NCBI GenBank assembly: GCA_013824045.1
Contig: PNND01000384.1
Coordinates: forward strand, 1-5,226
Length of the DNA stretch: 5,226 nucleotides
From: Rhodobacter sp.
Lineage (GTDB): Bacteria > Pseudomonadota > Alphaproteobacteria > Rhodobacterales > Rhodobacteraceae
Direction: 5' to 3'
Shown here: in pieces, positions 5,184 to 5,226 of the stretch
How the letters are laid out: every line of letters begins with the position of its first letter
How positions within the stretch are numbered: position 1 is the stretch's first letter
Position numbers and translations under genes: made by a program
Notes under the pieces: generated by a model
Told to the model about the DNA's origin: nothing
Databases searched by the model: none
Seen by the model: the letters and a program-made list of their open reading frames with translations, nothing else

Positions 5184-5226
5184 CCCCAGCCGGGGAACTG
5201 CGGCAGGCCATCGGTGATGTCGTAAT
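5180..5226 (-). CDS. C-terminus of an unidentified protein (partial)
   Basis: The minus strand reads YDITDGLPQFPGWG and then TAA at 5182-5180, continuing beyond the right edge. The composition and codon use are those of a real gene, and the sequence has no other explanation. The stop overlaps the VOC gene by 4 bases in tail-to-tail orientation, so no room exists for a terminator between them. Fourteen residues do not identify a family. Confidence 0.6.
   Translation of the reverse strand, partial: YDITDGLPQFPGWG

Overview
This is a high-GC window with the strong third-position G/C bias and gene content of an alphaproteobacterium, most likely of the Rhodobacteraceae. The evidence is the codon use, the RluA and LysE-type protein sequences, and two copies of a C-run plus TATTT plus GAAGA intergenic element that I associate with that group. 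The family assignment is inference. No mobile element, CRISPR array or complete RNA gene is visible.

Layout: (1) 1-36 is the tail of an unidentified plus-strand gene. (2) 37-294 is a non-coding gap with small hairpins. (3) 295-2277 (+) encodes a 660-residue FMN/4Fe-4S/FAD oxidoreductase of the 2,4-dienoyl-CoA reductase/trimethylamine dehydrogenase type. (4) 2278-2388 lies between convergent genes and is rich in inverted repeats, including two competing hairpins that together resemble a tRNA acceptor/T-arm minihelix. (5) 4567-2389 (-) is a compact three-gene operon, in transcription order: a LysE/RhtB-family exporter, a homocysteine S-methyltransferase-family enzyme, and the pseudouridine synthase RluA. 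The first two genes are 5 nt apart and the last two overlap by 4 nt. (6) 4568-4757 lies between divergent genes. It has two tandem GC-rich hairpins, the second recurrent element, and a good sigma70-like promoter whose -10 box sits inside a perfect 7-7-7 dyad. (7) 4758-5183 (+) encodes a VOC-superfamily (glyoxalase/bleomycin-resistance fold) protein. (8) 5180-5226 (-) is the C-terminus of another gene, whose stop overlaps the VOC stop tail to tail.

How the parts may fit: the exporter and the methyltransferase are so tightly packed that they are probably co-expressed, with rluA translated by coupling. The methyltransferase would consume a methyl donor to make methionine, and the exporter belongs to a family that moves amino acids out of the cell. 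The large flavoprotein belongs to a superfamily that includes N-demethylases, so a loose methyl/one-carbon theme is possible, but it is convergent with the operon and the link is weak. I see no clear multi-gene novel system. The best candidates for new biology are the dyad-controlled VOC promoter, the tRNA-like alternative hairpins at 2308-2349, and the altered substrate-pocket motif of the flavoprotein.
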